64,000 nucleotides of DNA from Asaia bogorensis (GTDB lineage: Bacteria > Pseudomonadota > Alphaproteobacteria > Acetobacterales > Acetobacteraceae), in assembly GCA_943333505.2 (NCBI GenBank), contig CALQTN020000001.1, positions 92,673-156,672 of the forward strand, in the 5' to 3' direction. Positions 30,342 to 39,381 of this stretch are shown piece after piece (position 1 is the first letter of the stretch; each line of letters begins with the position of its first letter). The notes under the pieces were generated by a model. It was not told where the DNA came from, did not search any database, and worked only from the letters and a program-made list of their open reading frames with translations. A program made the position numbers and the translations under genes.

Positions 30342-30413
30342 GATCATCATTCGTTCAATCGGCTTCGATTGGACGGATAAAGATGATCGTGAGAACAAGA
30401 CTCTAGAGTGTGA
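30342..30413. repeat. Dispersed palindromic element, type A, copy 1
   Basis: Copy of a repeat also found at 34294-34388 and 54079-54184. It contains a 47-nt hairpin (30342-30388) with outer arms GATCATC/GATGATC and inner arms CAATCG/CGATTG around a GCTT loop. A terminal motif CTAGAGTGTGACGACCGC follows at 30403-30420; it is near-identical to the end of the type B elements. The TAG (read on the minus strand) is the stop codon of the GT9 gene. It lies between the convergent S1C and GT9 genes and could act as a bidirectional terminator. Confidence 0.85.
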
Positions 30414-31293
30414 CGACCGCCAACAGCCGCGCCGCCGCCGCCGCCGCGTCCGCCACTGACAGCGACGCCATATCCGCGGTCGTCCCTACGGCAGAAGCCG
30501 CAAATCGCCCGGCGGGCGCGTATTCGGTGACCGAGGTCGGGCCGAACAGGCCAAGCGTCGGTACGCCGGTTGCAGCCGAGATATGCATCAGGCCGGAATC
30601 ATTGCCGATAAAAATTCGCACTCGCCCTAGGCAGGCGGCCGCTTCAGACAAGGTCAGCGTGCCGCATAAATCAACCGCATCCGGCAGCCGATCCAGCACC
30701 GCCTGGGCGCCCACGCGTTCATGCGCACCCGGTCCGGCAAAGATCACCGGTCGGGCACCAGGCAGCAATTCGTCGCGCAAAACCTTGAACAGGGCCACGA
30801 AATTCTCCGCTGGCCAGATTTTTCCGCTCCAGTTCGCCGTCGGTCCAAGACCGATCCACGGCCCATCGCCTGGCAGCAACTGCGCGGCACGGGCGCGATC
30901 GGCGGCACTGGTCCAGGTCACCGGCAGCGGCGGTGGGGCAACTGGCAGGATGGCGGCAATCTGATCGGTCTTGTGCCCCGGCGACTTACGCATGATCGCG
31001 CGCCGCCGGGTCGGAACCAGCCAGGCGAGAGCGGAGGCACGGATATCAACCACCAGATCCCAGCCGGTCAGAACCGTTTTTGCCCACAGCCCGAGCCAGT
31101 GCCGTCCATAGCGGCGCTTGTCGAACACGATCAGCCGCTCGAGTTGCGGCATATGCGCGAACAAACCCGCCGCCACCGGCCCGCAGGCGACAGTAAACCG
31201 CGCCTCGGGATAGCGCCGCATCAAATGGTCGAGCAATCCGGTTGACAGGACCGCATCGCCGATACGACTCGATGTTACAAACAAGATACGCAT
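30403..31293 (-). CDS. Glycosyltransferase family 9 (heptosyltransferase-like)
   Basis: GT9 enzymes transfer heptose from ADP-heptose to the LPS inner core. The 296-residue protein begins MRILFVTSSRIGDAVLSTGLLDHLMRRYP, the family's N-terminal motif. It has a GLGPTANWSGKIWPAENFVAL segment and the C-terminal signature IGNDSGLMHISAATGVPTLGLFGPT for donor binding. Its last residues (AVVTL plus stop) are encoded by the flanking repeat, so the native C-terminus may have been replaced. It is divergent from the asnB-like gene. The exact acceptor is unknown. Confidence 0.87.
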   Translation of the reverse strand: MRILFVTSSRIGDAVLSTGLLDHLMRRYPEARFTVACGPVAAGLFAHMPQLERLIVFDKRRYGRHWLGLWAKTVLTGWDLVVDIRASALAWLVPTRRRAIMRKSPGHKTDQIAAILPVAPPPLPVTWTSAADRARAAQLLPGDGPWIGLGPTANWSGKIWPAENFVALFKVLRDELLPGARPVIFAGPGAHERVGAQAVLDRLPDAVDLCGTLTLSEAAACLGRVRIFIGNDSGLMHISAATGVPTLGLFGPTSVTEYAPAGRFAASAVGTTADMASLSVADAAAAAARLLAVVTL

Positions 31294-31389
31294 ACACCTT
31301 GGCTAGCACGTCCTTGGACGTTTTGCGTGTGGGGTGTAGAGCGCGGCCTGGCACGTACAGCGCGCCCGGGTTATTCGGAGTTTCGAGCC

Positions 31390-33138
31390 ATGTGCGGCAT
31401 AGCAGGGATCATGACGCGGAACGGCCGGCCGCCGCAGGGCGGCGCGATCGCGCGCCTGCTCGCCGCCCTCGCCCATCGCGGACCGGACGGGCATGGCCAG
31501 GTGGTGCGCGACAACGTCGCCCTGCTGCAAACTAGGCTCGCGATCATCGACCTCGCGACCGGGGACCAGCCGATGTTTACCCCAAACGGCACCGCGTTGG
31601 TTGCCAATGGCGAGATCTACAACAATCTCGACCTACGCGCCGCGATGACCGATACGCCCTTCGTCACCCGATCGGATTGCGAGGTGCCGCTGTTTCTCTT
31701 TGAAGCCGAAGGGATTGGCTTCGCTGAACGCCTGCGCGGCATGTTTGCGATTGCCATCCACGACCGGGCGGCGCGGCGGCTGGTGCTGGCGCGCGACCCG
31801 TTCGGCATCAAGCCGCTCTACTATTGCGCGACAGACACCGCGTTTGCTTTTGCCTCCGAGCCACAGGCGCTGATCGCGGCAGGCTTTGTGCGCGCCGACA
31901 TCAATCCGGCCGCCCGCAACGAACTGCTGCAACTCAAATTCTCGACCGGGGCTGCGACGATTTTTCCGGGCATCAACCGCGTGCTGCCCGGCGAAACCCT
32001 GGTGATCGAGGATGGCGTGATCGTGGCCCGCCGCCAGCACGCCGCCCTGCCGGCCGGAGGGCCGACGCGGCCCGGCACGACAGGCCAACTGGAAACCGCG
32101 CTGCTGGATAGTGTTTCGATTCATCTGCGGTCCGACGTGCCCTTTGGCCTGTTCCTGTCGGGCGGCATCGACAGCGCCAGCGTGCTGGCCTTGATGCGGC
32201 GCGCCACCGGCCAAAAGGTCCATGCCATCACCTGTGGCTGGGCCGATGGGATCGGGGTCGATGAAACCGCCGAGGCCGCACGCCTTGCCGCCGCGATGGG
32301 GGCCGATTGCCATCGCGTGGAAATGGGCCCGGCGGATTTCTGGAGCCTCGCGCCCCGGATCGCGGCCGCCATTGATGACCCGACCGCCGACGCGGCCGTG
32401 CTGCCAACCTGGATGCTCGGCCGTGCCGCCCGCGCCCAGGGTTTGAAGGTGACGTTGTGCGGCGAGGGCGCGGATGAATTGTTCGGCGGCTACAGCCGCT
32501 ACCGCAAGCGCCGCCCACCGCTGTCCTGGATCAGCCGCAAGCCGCGGAGTTCGGGCGTGTTTGGCGATCCGGCCGCCCTTGCCGGATGGCGCGACGGGAT
32601 AGACGCGCTCGAAGCCGGCGCGGCCGCAGACCGCAGTCCGGTGCAGGCCGCACAAGCCATCGATATTGCCGAATGGTTGCCCAATGATCTGCTCACCAAG
32701 CTCGATCGTTGCCTGATGGCGCATGGGGTGGAAGGACGCACCCCGTTTCTCGACCCGGTCGTCGCCAATTTCGCCTTTCGTTTGCCGGACGCCCAAAAAA
32801 TCGGATGGCGCTTTGGCAAGGTCGTGTTGCGTGACTGGCTGGCAAAGGCGTTCCCGGAAGCGGGTGCCTATGCCCGCAAGAAAGGCTTCAAGCCGCCGGT
32901 TGGCGCCTGGATGCAGGCCAGGAGCGATGAACTCGGCACCCTGGTCGCGGCTCAGCCCGGGATTGCCGCCTGCCTGCCGGCAAGTCTGGTGCGGGCAAGC
33001 TTCGCCGAGGCTGCCGCCAAATCGCAACCGGCCTGGAGCCTACTGTTTTATGCGCTTTGGCATAGCCATCACGTGATCGGCATTCCCGCCGATGGCGATA
33101 TCGCGGCGACCCTCGTGGATGCCGGGCGAGCGGGATAG
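31390..33138 (+). CDS. Asparagine synthase-like glutamine amidotransferase
   Basis: AsnB-type enzymes use glutamine nitrogen and ATP to amidate a carboxylate. The 582-residue product starts MCGIAGIM, with Cys2 as the Ntn nucleophile, which fixes the start at 31390. The N-terminal class II glutaminase domain contains LAHRGPDGHG, RLAIIDLATGDQPM and NGEIYN. The C-terminal synthetase domain has the PP-motif FLSGGIDSASVLALM and GEGADELFGGYSRYRKR. AsnB-like genes often lie in polysaccharide loci where the product amidates uronic acids, and a GT9, a UDP-sugar dehydrogenase and other GTs are nearby. It could equally be the housekeeping asparagine synthetase. Confidence 0.9.
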   Translation: MCGIAGIMTRNGRPPQGGAIARLLAALAHRGPDGHGQVVRDNVALLQTRLAIIDLATGDQPMFTPNGTALVANGEIYNNLDLRAAMTDTPFVTRSDCEVPLFLFEAEGIGFAERLRGMFAIAIHDRAARRLVLARDPFGIKPLYYCATDTAFAFASEPQALIAAGFVRADINPAARNELLQLKFSTGAATIFPGINRVLPGETLVIEDGVIVARRQHAALPAGGPTRPGTTGQLETALLDSVSIHLRSDVPFGLFLSGGIDSASVLALMRRATGQKVHAITCGWADGIGVDETAEAARLAAAMGADCHRVEMGPADFWSLAPRIAAAIDDPTADAAVLPTWMLGRAARAQGLKVTLCGEGADELFGGYSRYRKRRPPLSWISRKPRSSGVFGDPAALAGWRDGIDALEAGAAADRSPVQAAQAIDIAEWLPNDLLTKLDRCLMAHGVEGRTPFLDPVVANFAFRLPDAQKIGWRFGKVVLRDWLAKAFPEAGAYARKKGFKPPVGAWMQARSDELGTLVAAQPGIAACLPASLVRASFAEAAAKSQPAWSLLFYALWHSHHVIGIPADGDIAATLVDAGRAG

Positions 33139-33144
33139 CCGACG

Positions 33145-34296
33145 ATGCAAAAAATCTCGACCTGGCTGGTGCCGCTGCTGGCGCTGCTGCTGATCCGCGC
33201 TACTGGCAGTTTTCAGCTTGCCGCGCCGGCGGCCTTCGGCACCGCACTCACAGCTCAGCTTGGCCTGAGCCATGCCGAAATTGGCATGCTGATGGGTGCG
33301 TTCATGTTGCCGGGCATTTTTGTCACCGTGGCGGCTGGATTGCTGGCCAGTCGGATCGGCGACCGTAAGGTATTGCTGGGCGGGATGGCCTTGATGGCGG
33401 CCGGCACTGCGGCATGCGCGGTGGCGAGCGGCCTGCCCGGTTTGCTGGCCGGGCGGATGATATCGGGCATTGGCGGCGTGGCGATGCTGATGCTGGTCTT
33501 GAAAATGACTGCCGATCGCTTTGCCGGGCCGATGCTGTCAACCGCGACGAGTGTGGTGATCGTGTCCTGGCCGACCGGCTTTGCGCTCAGCCTGGTGGTT
33601 CTCGGCCCGCTGGCGGTCAATACCGATGTCGCCACGCTGTTCCTGCTGTCGGGCGCGCCGGCACTGGTGGCGATCGGACTGATCGGGCTGGTCGGCCACG
33701 CCAAGCCGGCACCGATGGCGATCGTGGGAGCAAGATCGTCGGTCGGGTGGCAAATGATCCTCGCTGCGGCGCTCAGTTGGTCAGCGCTCAACGCCGCAAC
33801 AGCGGTTATGGCGGGGTTTCTGCAAACCTACCTGATCGAAACCGGACATGATCCCGCCGCCGCCGCCAGCCAGGCAAGCTTGAGTTCATGGTGCTTCGCC
33901 GCCGCAACGCCGTTCGGCGGACTGATCGCCGACCGGCTGATTGGGCGCAAGGCCGCAGTGGTGGTCGGCATCCTGCTGACCACGGCGGGCTTCCTGGCCA
34001 TTCCGCTAACCGGCGGTCATGCCTTGGCGCTTGGGGCGCTCGGGCTTGCGTTCGCGCTGATACCAGGCGCCATCACCGCCCAGGTTGGCGCGGCCACTCC
34101 CCCGGCCGCGCGGGCGTTGGTGTTTGGCTGGTACAGCGCCGCGTCTTACCTGGGGCTGACGATTGCGCCGTGGATCGCCGGCGGATTGCACGATCTGACC
34201 GATGATGCCCGGGCGCCGATCTGGTTTGGTGCAGCGGTGACCTTGGCAATGCTGGCACCTTATAGCTGGTTTCTGCGTCGGATCAGCCGGGGCTAG
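33145..34296 (+). CDS. MFS transporter (CynX/NimT-like)
   Basis: Major facilitator superfamily permease with 383 residues and about 12 membrane segments. The MFS motif between TM2 and TM3 is GLLASRIGDRKVLLGG, repeated between TM8 and TM9 as GGLIADRLIGRKAAVV. It begins 6 bp after the asnB-like gene and is likely co-transcribed with it. It is clearly similar to the MFS protein at 54182-55324 (both have GR-(M/L)-(I/M)-SG-(I/S)-G and ADRF motifs), so the two are paralogs. The stop TAG is the first three bases of a type A repeat. Substrate unknown. Confidence 0.86.
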   Translation: MQKISTWLVPLLALLLIRATGSFQLAAPAAFGTALTAQLGLSHAEIGMLMGAFMLPGIFVTVAAGLLASRIGDRKVLLGGMALMAAGTAACAVASGLPGLLAGRMISGIGGVAMLMLVLKMTADRFAGPMLSTATSVVIVSWPTGFALSLVVLGPLAVNTDVATLFLLSGAPALVAIGLIGLVGHAKPAPMAIVGARSSVGWQMILAAALSWSALNAATAVMAGFLQTYLIETGHDPAAAASQASLSSWCFAAATPFGGLIADRLIGRKAAVVVGILLTTAGFLAIPLTGGHALALGALGLAFALIPGAITAQVGAATPPAARALVFGWYSAASYLGLTIAPWIAGGLHDLTDDARAPIWFGAAVTLAMLAPYSWFLRRISRG

Positions 34297-34388
34297 ATCA
34301 TCGGACGAGCCGTGTCTCGCCCTAGAGTCTTGTTTTCACGATCATCTTTATCCGCCCATTCGAAGCCGACTGGGCGAATGATGATCTA
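34294..34388. repeat. Dispersed palindromic element, type A, copy 2
   Basis: This element fills the space between two convergent genes. It starts TAGATCATC and ends GATGATCTA, so the TAG at each end is the stop codon of the flanking MFS gene (34294-34296) and the dehydrogenase gene (34386-34388, minus). The hairpin is 34340-34386. Relative to copies 1 and 3 the inner stem has changed on both sides (GCCCA pairing with TGGGC), a compensatory change supporting a structured RNA or DNA function. Confidence 0.88.
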
Positions 34389-35690
34389 AGCGCCCTGCCC
34401 CAGATAAACCAAATCGGCAACGTCGGCGACTTCCACCGCCAAAATCCGCCAGCAATCCACCACGATCTTCCCCCCCCGAAACGCCGCAACCGGCAAATCC
34501 CGAAACGCCCGCGCCGGCGTCGCGATCACCACCAATTCGGCCGCCATCACCGCCGCCGCCGCGCTGCCAAAGGCTGTCACCGCATCCCCCAACTCCGCGC
34601 CTGCCGCGTCCAAAGCCTCCGGGTCCGCAATCAACACCCGATGCCCAGCCGCCGCCAACGCACGGGCAATCATCATTCCCTGGCTTTCCTCCACCACCGG
34701 CGTATCCGGCTTATACGCCATCCCGAGCACCGCAATCGTCGCCGCCCTCTCGCCGGCCAACCGCCGAACCAGCGCCACCACCCGCCCAACCTGCCGCCGA
34801 TTGACCGCATCGGTCGCCTCGGCCACATCCGCGCGCACCCCAAGCCCGCTCGCCAGCGTGGCCAGCGCCACATTGTCGCGGGGAAAGCACGGCCCGCCAT
34901 AACCCAGCGCCGCGCGCAGATATTTCGGACCGATCCGGCTATCCATCCCCAGCGCCGCTGTCACCACATCCACATCCGCTCCCGGCAGGCGCTCGCAAAT
35001 TTCGCTGAGCATGTTGGCGTAGCTGATCTTGGTGGTAACAAAGGTATTGACCGCGATCTTGGTGATCTCCGCGTCCACCCAGCCCATTCGCCGCACCGAC
35101 GGCACCGTTGCCAGAATGCCGCGATAAACTGCCTCCACCGCATCGCCGGCGCGCGCATCGGACTGGCCGATCAGCACCATGTCTGGGTGCAGCAGATCAT
35201 GCACCACACTGCCGAGTGCGATGAATTCCGGGCTATAGCACAGCCCGACATCAACCCCGACCCGACGCCCGCTCGCCGTTTCCAACGCCGCCCGGATTTC
35301 GCCGCCGGTCGAGCCCGGCATCATCGTGCTGGCAATATTGACCACGTGATACCCGTCTGTCCCCGCCAAGGCCGCCCCGATCCGCCGCACCGCGTCGAGC
35401 ACGAAATGATTTTCGAAGCGACCGTCCGCGCCGCTCGGGGTCGGCACGATCACATATGACAATGCACTTGCCGCAATCGCCTCGGCAAAGTCACACGTCG
35501 CCCGCAACCGGTCCCCCGCCGCATCGATGCAGCCCTGCAACCCCGGTTCGGCAACCGGCGCGCGCCCTTCATTGATCGCAGCAACGGCGCGGGGATCAAG
35601 GTCCACCCCGATCACCCGATGCCCGCGGCTCGCCAGCACGGCGGCAAGCGGCGCGCCAAGTTTCCCAAGACCGATGATCGCGATGTCCAT
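34386..35690 (-). CDS. UDP-glucose/GDP-mannose dehydrogenase family protein
   Basis: These enzymes oxidise a nucleotide sugar (UDP-Glc, UDP-ManNAc or GDP-Man) to the uronic acid with two NAD+. The 434-residue product has the Rossmann motif IAIIGLGKLGAPLAAVLASRGHRVIGVDLD, IASTMMPGSTGG, the catalytic region ALGYGGPCFPRDNVAL with the active cysteine, and the C-terminal LGMAYKPDTPVVEESQG. The frame is open upstream to 35915. The ATG at 35690 has AGGA upstream and matches the family start. The stop codon lies in the repeat. It probably forms an operon with the upstream glycosyltransferase 8 bp away. The exact sugar is undetermined. Confidence 0.9.
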   Translation of the reverse strand: MDIAIIGLGKLGAPLAAVLASRGHRVIGVDLDPRAVAAINEGRAPVAEPGLQGCIDAAGDRLRATCDFAEAIAASALSYVIVPTPSGADGRFENHFVLDAVRRIGAALAGTDGYHVVNIASTMMPGSTGGEIRAALETASGRRVGVDVGLCYSPEFIALGSVVHDLLHPDMVLIGQSDARAGDAVEAVYRGILATVPSVRRMGWVDAEITKIAVNTFVTTKISYANMLSEICERLPGADVDVVTAALGMDSRIGPKYLRAALGYGGPCFPRDNVALATLASGLGVRADVAEATDAVNRRQVGRVVALVRRLAGERAATIAVLGMAYKPDTPVVEESQGMMIARALAAAGHRVLIADPEALDAAGAELGDAVTAFGSAAAAVMAAELVVIATPARAFRDLPVAAFRGGKIVVDCWRILAVEVADVADLVYLGQGA

Positions 35691-35698
35691 CCCGATTC

Positions 35699-37624
35699 CT
35701 AAAACTTGCGGGGTTGGAGCCACGCCGAGGTAATAACCCCCGCGGCCGCCCCGATGCTGGTCAGCCGCAATTCCAGGCTTTGCGGCACACCGCTGCCAAC
35801 CGGGATATCGAAGTCGAGCACAATATCGCCCGCCAACATCGGATAGCGCCGCATCAGCCGCGTCGGCCAGGCATAAACCGTCGCCTGCAACACGCCCGGC
35901 AACCAACCGCGCCATGCCAGCCGCAACCGATACGCCCCCGGCGCCAACAGCATTGGCGGGCCATGCAGCACCTGACCGCGCCGGCCCGGAATGATCTCGA
36001 TGCCATCCTCGCTCCGCCGACTGGCATTCCCCGGCTTGAGCCGCGCCAGAATATCAGCGGGCAAGCCAACCGGCGGATTGCGCAAACCCTGGCGCAATCG
36101 TGTCGCCAAGGGCGCCGAGGCCGCCCCAACCACGCTGCCGATCAGGCTTTCCCATTGGTTCAGCACGGCGTTCACCCCAATGAAGCGGCGCTGAGCCGCC
36201 ATTGGTTGGGCCAGATGCGCATCTTCGGCCGCCGCCATCGCGCGCAACCCGTCGGCGACGAAGCGCAAAACCGGTTCCTGATCCAACGGTACCCGCGAGT
36301 CTGGCGCCCGATCCAACGGCATGCCGAAATCGAACACGAACGCCCCGGCCCCGGTGCCAATCGCTGCGATGTCGGCCCATATTGCATTATCGGGCAAATC
36401 CGGACCCAGCCAGTCCGCATTGCGGGCCACCCAAATCGGGGTTGAAAACCCAAGTGCCGCCCAGGCCACTGCGAAGCGCCCCAGCAACTCGCGCCGCGCC
36501 CCGAACCAGCCCAATTGAAGGTCGCGCGGATAGGCCACCAAGGCATCGATCAGAAATGGCACGACATGGCGTGCGTCATAGTCGACGCGGTCGCGGCTGG
36601 CGCGCCCATGCAACAAATGGCTCGGCGCTGCCATCGGCGCCCCAATCGCCTGCCGCAGCGCGCCAACATAGATCGCGGCACCCTTGTCAAGCCGGATTTC
36701 CTCGATGACCGCATCAGCCAGCCCCCAATTGGGCTGTCCCGGTGCAACCGCGTCGCGAACGTCATCGACGAACCCCCGCCAGTCATTGGCAACGCTGCCA
36801 GGCTTATGCGCGGCGGTCACCTGGCGCGTGTGATCGCAATGATAACCGCCGAGACGAGTGTCGAGCGCCCCGGTTCGCCCACGGATCAATGCCAGTCTGC
36901 GCGCGATATTGGCGTCCACGTGCCAGCCCAGCAGCATGCGTTCGTCGAACCCATGCATCGCCAGCAGATCTTCGCGCAGAATCAGTTGAAAATCGCCCGG
37001 ACCGTCGAAGCCGAAAAAGTCATTATCGGCGGCAACAATCTCGTTGAGGTGAAAATCCCTCCCCCACGCCGCCACAGTCGCCATGGTCCCGGTCGGGTCG
37101 CCGCGATCAAGTGATTCCCACAAAGTTTCCGGGATCTCAAAACGCGGCAGGTGGTAGTACCCGTCTTGCAGGGGCCGGATGATCTCGGTCAGGCTGGCGC
37201 CGTCATGCGGCACGAAAATCATATCGGTGTTGGTCGATAATACCCATCGATTGGCTGGGTTGGCGCGGCGCACTGCGACATTGCGCGCGATCGGTTCGAG
37301 CGCGACCAGGTGGGTCCGGCCGCAAAACCGCGCGTGCTGCGCCGGCCGCACCCGCAGCACACGAAGCTTCGCCCGCGCGCAGTCGGTCAGCGTGTCGGCA
37401 ATCGCTTCGGGGAATGTCGGGAAATCATCCGGGGTGTTGTAGTCCACGAACAGGATTTCATCGTCGGGATCGGTCAGCAATGCGGCGATCGTGTTCAAGC
37501 TCAACGCCGCCCGCTTGTGCAGGTTGTAGCCGTAGCTGTCGTTGCGGCCGTAGAGAATGACGGAGATCAGGGAAGCTACCTCGCGGTTGGGCTTGGTTGT
37601 GGCGCCGGAAATTGCAGGATGCAA
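35699..37624 (-). CDS. Large glycosyltransferase-like protein, start uncertain
   Basis: The reliable part begins at LISVILYGRNDSYGYNLHKRAALSLNTIA (from 37570), a GT2-like start. TNTDMIFVPHDG may be a DxD-like nucleotide-binding site, and GDFQLILREDLLAMHGFDERMLLGWHVDANIARRL follows. The remaining about 400 residues are not recognised by me. No ATG lies near the conserved start: TTG at 37624 is the nearest standard start, and a CTG at 37570 has GAGG upstream. The natural 5' end may have been lost at the junction with the truncated tauD. It precedes the dehydrogenase in the same direction, suggesting surface-glycan synthesis. Confidence 0.65.
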   Translation of the reverse strand: MHPAISGATTKPNREVASLISVILYGRNDSYGYNLHKRAALSLNTIAALLTDPDDEILFVDYNTPDDFPTFPEAIADTLTDCARAKLRVLRVRPAQHARFCGRTHLVALEPIARNVAVRRANPANRWVLSTNTDMIFVPHDGASLTEIIRPLQDGYYHLPRFEIPETLWESLDRGDPTGTMATVAAWGRDFHLNEIVAADNDFFGFDGPGDFQLILREDLLAMHGFDERMLLGWHVDANIARRLALIRGRTGALDTRLGGYHCDHTRQVTAAHKPGSVANDWRGFVDDVRDAVAPGQPNWGLADAVIEEIRLDKGAAIYVGALRQAIGAPMAAPSHLLHGRASRDRVDYDARHVVPFLIDALVAYPRDLQLGWFGARRELLGRFAVAWAALGFSTPIWVARNADWLGPDLPDNAIWADIAAIGTGAGAFVFDFGMPLDRAPDSRVPLDQEPVLRFVADGLRAMAAAEDAHLAQPMAAQRRFIGVNAVLNQWESLIGSVVGAASAPLATRLRQGLRNPPVGLPADILARLKPGNASRRSEDGIEIIPGRRGQVLHGPPMLLAPGAYRLRLAWRGWLPGVLQATVYAWPTRLMRRYPMLAGDIVLDFDIPVGSGVPQSLELRLTSIGAAAGVITSAWLQPRKF

Positions 37625-37629
37625 GCTAG

Positions 37630-38280
37630 GTGCAGGAGGCTGGCCGCACCTCGACCGACGGTTTTCCGGAAATCTATGTCGTGTCGAATGTGATCGAAAA
37701 CGGCGTAGCGATCGGCAGTCTCGGCGCCGGCGAAGCGGTCTGGCACACCGATATGTCCTACCTGCCGGCACCGCCCAAGGCCAGCATGCTCTATTCGCTG
37801 GAAGTGCCGCCGGTCGGGGGCAATACGTCGTTCTGCGACATGTATGCCGCCTTCGAAAGCCTGCCACCGGCGCTGAAAGCCCGCGCGCTTGGCCTACGGG
37901 TCAAGCATGACGGCACCTATAATAGCGGCGGCTTTGTCCGCCAGGGCGTGACGCCGACCGATGATCCGCGCCAGGCGCCGGGGATGATGCACCCGCTGGT
38001 CTGCACCCACCCCGATAGTGGCCGCAAGATGCTCTATCTCGGCCGGCGCCGGATGGCGTGGATCGAGGGCTTGAGCCTCGTGGAATCAGACGCGCTGCTC
38101 GATGAAATCTGGGCGCATGCAACCGCGCAGTCCTTGGTCTGGCCCCATGTCTGGCAGGTCGGCGATCTGGTGCTGTGGGATAATCGCTGCACCATGCACC
38201 GGCGCGATCCGTTCGATGCAAATACGCGCCGGGTCATGCACCGCACCCAGGTCAAGGGTGCGGCACCGCCGGCGGCCTGA
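37630..38280 (+). pseudogene. TauD/TfdA-family dioxygenase, 5'-truncated
   Basis: This encodes the C-terminal three quarters of an Fe(II)/2-oxoglutarate dioxygenase. The 216 residues contain the metal-binding HxD (WHTDMSYLPAPPKASMLYS, His39 and Asp41), the distal His204 in RRVMHRTQVKG, and the conserved LVLWDNRCTMHRRDPFD. Family members are about 270-300 residues. Roughly 70 N-terminal residues, normally before GFPEIYVVSNV, are absent. The sequence upstream belongs to the divergent glycosyltransferase. A GTG at 37630 could start a short product, but it is likely nonfunctional. The break coincides with the uncertain start of the glycosyltransferase. Confidence 0.75.
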
Positions 38281-38324
38281 TCGGGCGCTCGACGGAACAT
38301 ACTGGCGCGCCTATCAGGGCTACG

Positions 38325-39368
38325 ATGAAACTCCTCCAAATCATCGCCGGCGCCGAGATCGGTGGCGCCGAAACCTTTGCCCAGGACGCCATTCTGGCAC
38401 TGCACGCGCGCGGCGTGGCGCAAACCGTCCTGACCCGGCCCTGGCCCGCGGTGATGGCGCGCTACCAGGCGGCCGGCGTTGATGCGCGGCCGTTTTCCTT
38501 CACCCGGCTCGATCGACTGAAACTGGCCCCTCGCCGTATTCGGACCCTGGCGACCGAGCTCGGGGTCGATCTCGTTCATGCCTGGATGCAGCGCGCCGGC
38601 AGTTTTATTCCCCGCGCAATGCCCTGCCCGGTGATCGGCTGGTTCGGGGATTATTACGACCTCAAATACTTCCGCAACGCCGATAGCTGCGTCGCTGTCA
38701 CGCCTGATATCAGCCGCTATATCGTGGCCCAGGGCCGCCCAGCCGATCGGGTCTTCACCGTCAACACGTTCGGCACCATGCCCGCCGCCGCGCCGGTTAC
38801 CCGGGCGAGCCTGAACACGCCCGACAATGTCCCCCTGTTGCTCGTGCTGTCGCGCATGCACCGGGTCAAGGGCATCGACACCATGCTTCACGCCCTGGCC
38901 GAAACGCCCGGCGCCTGGCTGTGGCTCGCCGGCGATGGACCGGAAAAAGTAGCCTATGAAACCCTGGCAGGCCGGCTCGGGGTGGCTGACCGGGTGCGCT
39001 TCCTTGGCTGGCGCAATGATCGCCGCGCGTTGATTGAGGCGTGTGATGTTGTCGTGCTGCCCAGCCGCTACGAGCCGTTTGGCACCGTCATCGCCGAAGC
39101 CTGGGCGATGGACCGGTCGCTGGTCGCAACCCGTGCCGATGGTGCCAGGCAATATGTCATCGATGGGCAAAGCGGCCTGCTCTGCCCCATCGAGGATGCC
39201 GCGAGCCTTGCGGGATGCTTGCGCCGCGTGGTTGCCGATCCGGCGTTGCGCACCCAGCTCGTCGCCGGTGGCCGTGCGGCATATGAGTCCGATTTCACCC
39301 GCGATGTGGTGACCGACCGGCTCCTGGCCTGCTACACGCGCTGTATCGAGCTTGGAAAACGACCATGA
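38325..39368 (+). CDS. Glycosyltransferase family 4
   Basis: Retaining GT-B glycosyltransferase of 347 residues. The N-terminus LLQIIAGAEIGGAETFAQDAILAL carries the GGAE motif of GT4 enzymes. The C-terminal domain has LLVLSRMHRVKGIDTMLHAL, WLAGDGPEKVAYE and the donor-site EPFGTVIAEAWAMDRSLVATRADGARQYV (EX7E-like). It is upstream of lptF and overlaps its possible early start, suggesting a role in LPS core or another surface glycan. The acceptor sugar cannot be read from sequence. Confidence 0.88.
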   Translation: MKLLQIIAGAEIGGAETFAQDAILALHARGVAQTVLTRPWPAVMARYQAAGVDARPFSFTRLDRLKLAPRRIRTLATELGVDLVHAWMQRAGSFIPRAMPCPVIGWFGDYYDLKYFRNADSCVAVTPDISRYIVAQGRPADRVFTVNTFGTMPAAAPVTRASLNTPDNVPLLLVLSRMHRVKGIDTMLHALAETPGAWLWLAGDGPEKVAYETLAGRLGVADRVRFLGWRNDRRALIEACDVVVLPSRYEPFGTVIAEAWAMDRSLVATRADGARQYVIDGQSGLLCPIEDAASLAGCLRRVVADPALRTQLVAGGRAAYESDFTRDVVTDRLLACYTRCIELGKRP

Positions 39369-39381
39369 TGCCCAACCGCCC

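Noticed and set aside
37625..37867. Extended N-terminus of the 640-residue glycosyltransferase to 37867
   Set aside because: These residues are antisense to TauD coding sequence, arginine-rich and unlike any glycosyltransferase; the real start lies near 37570-37624.
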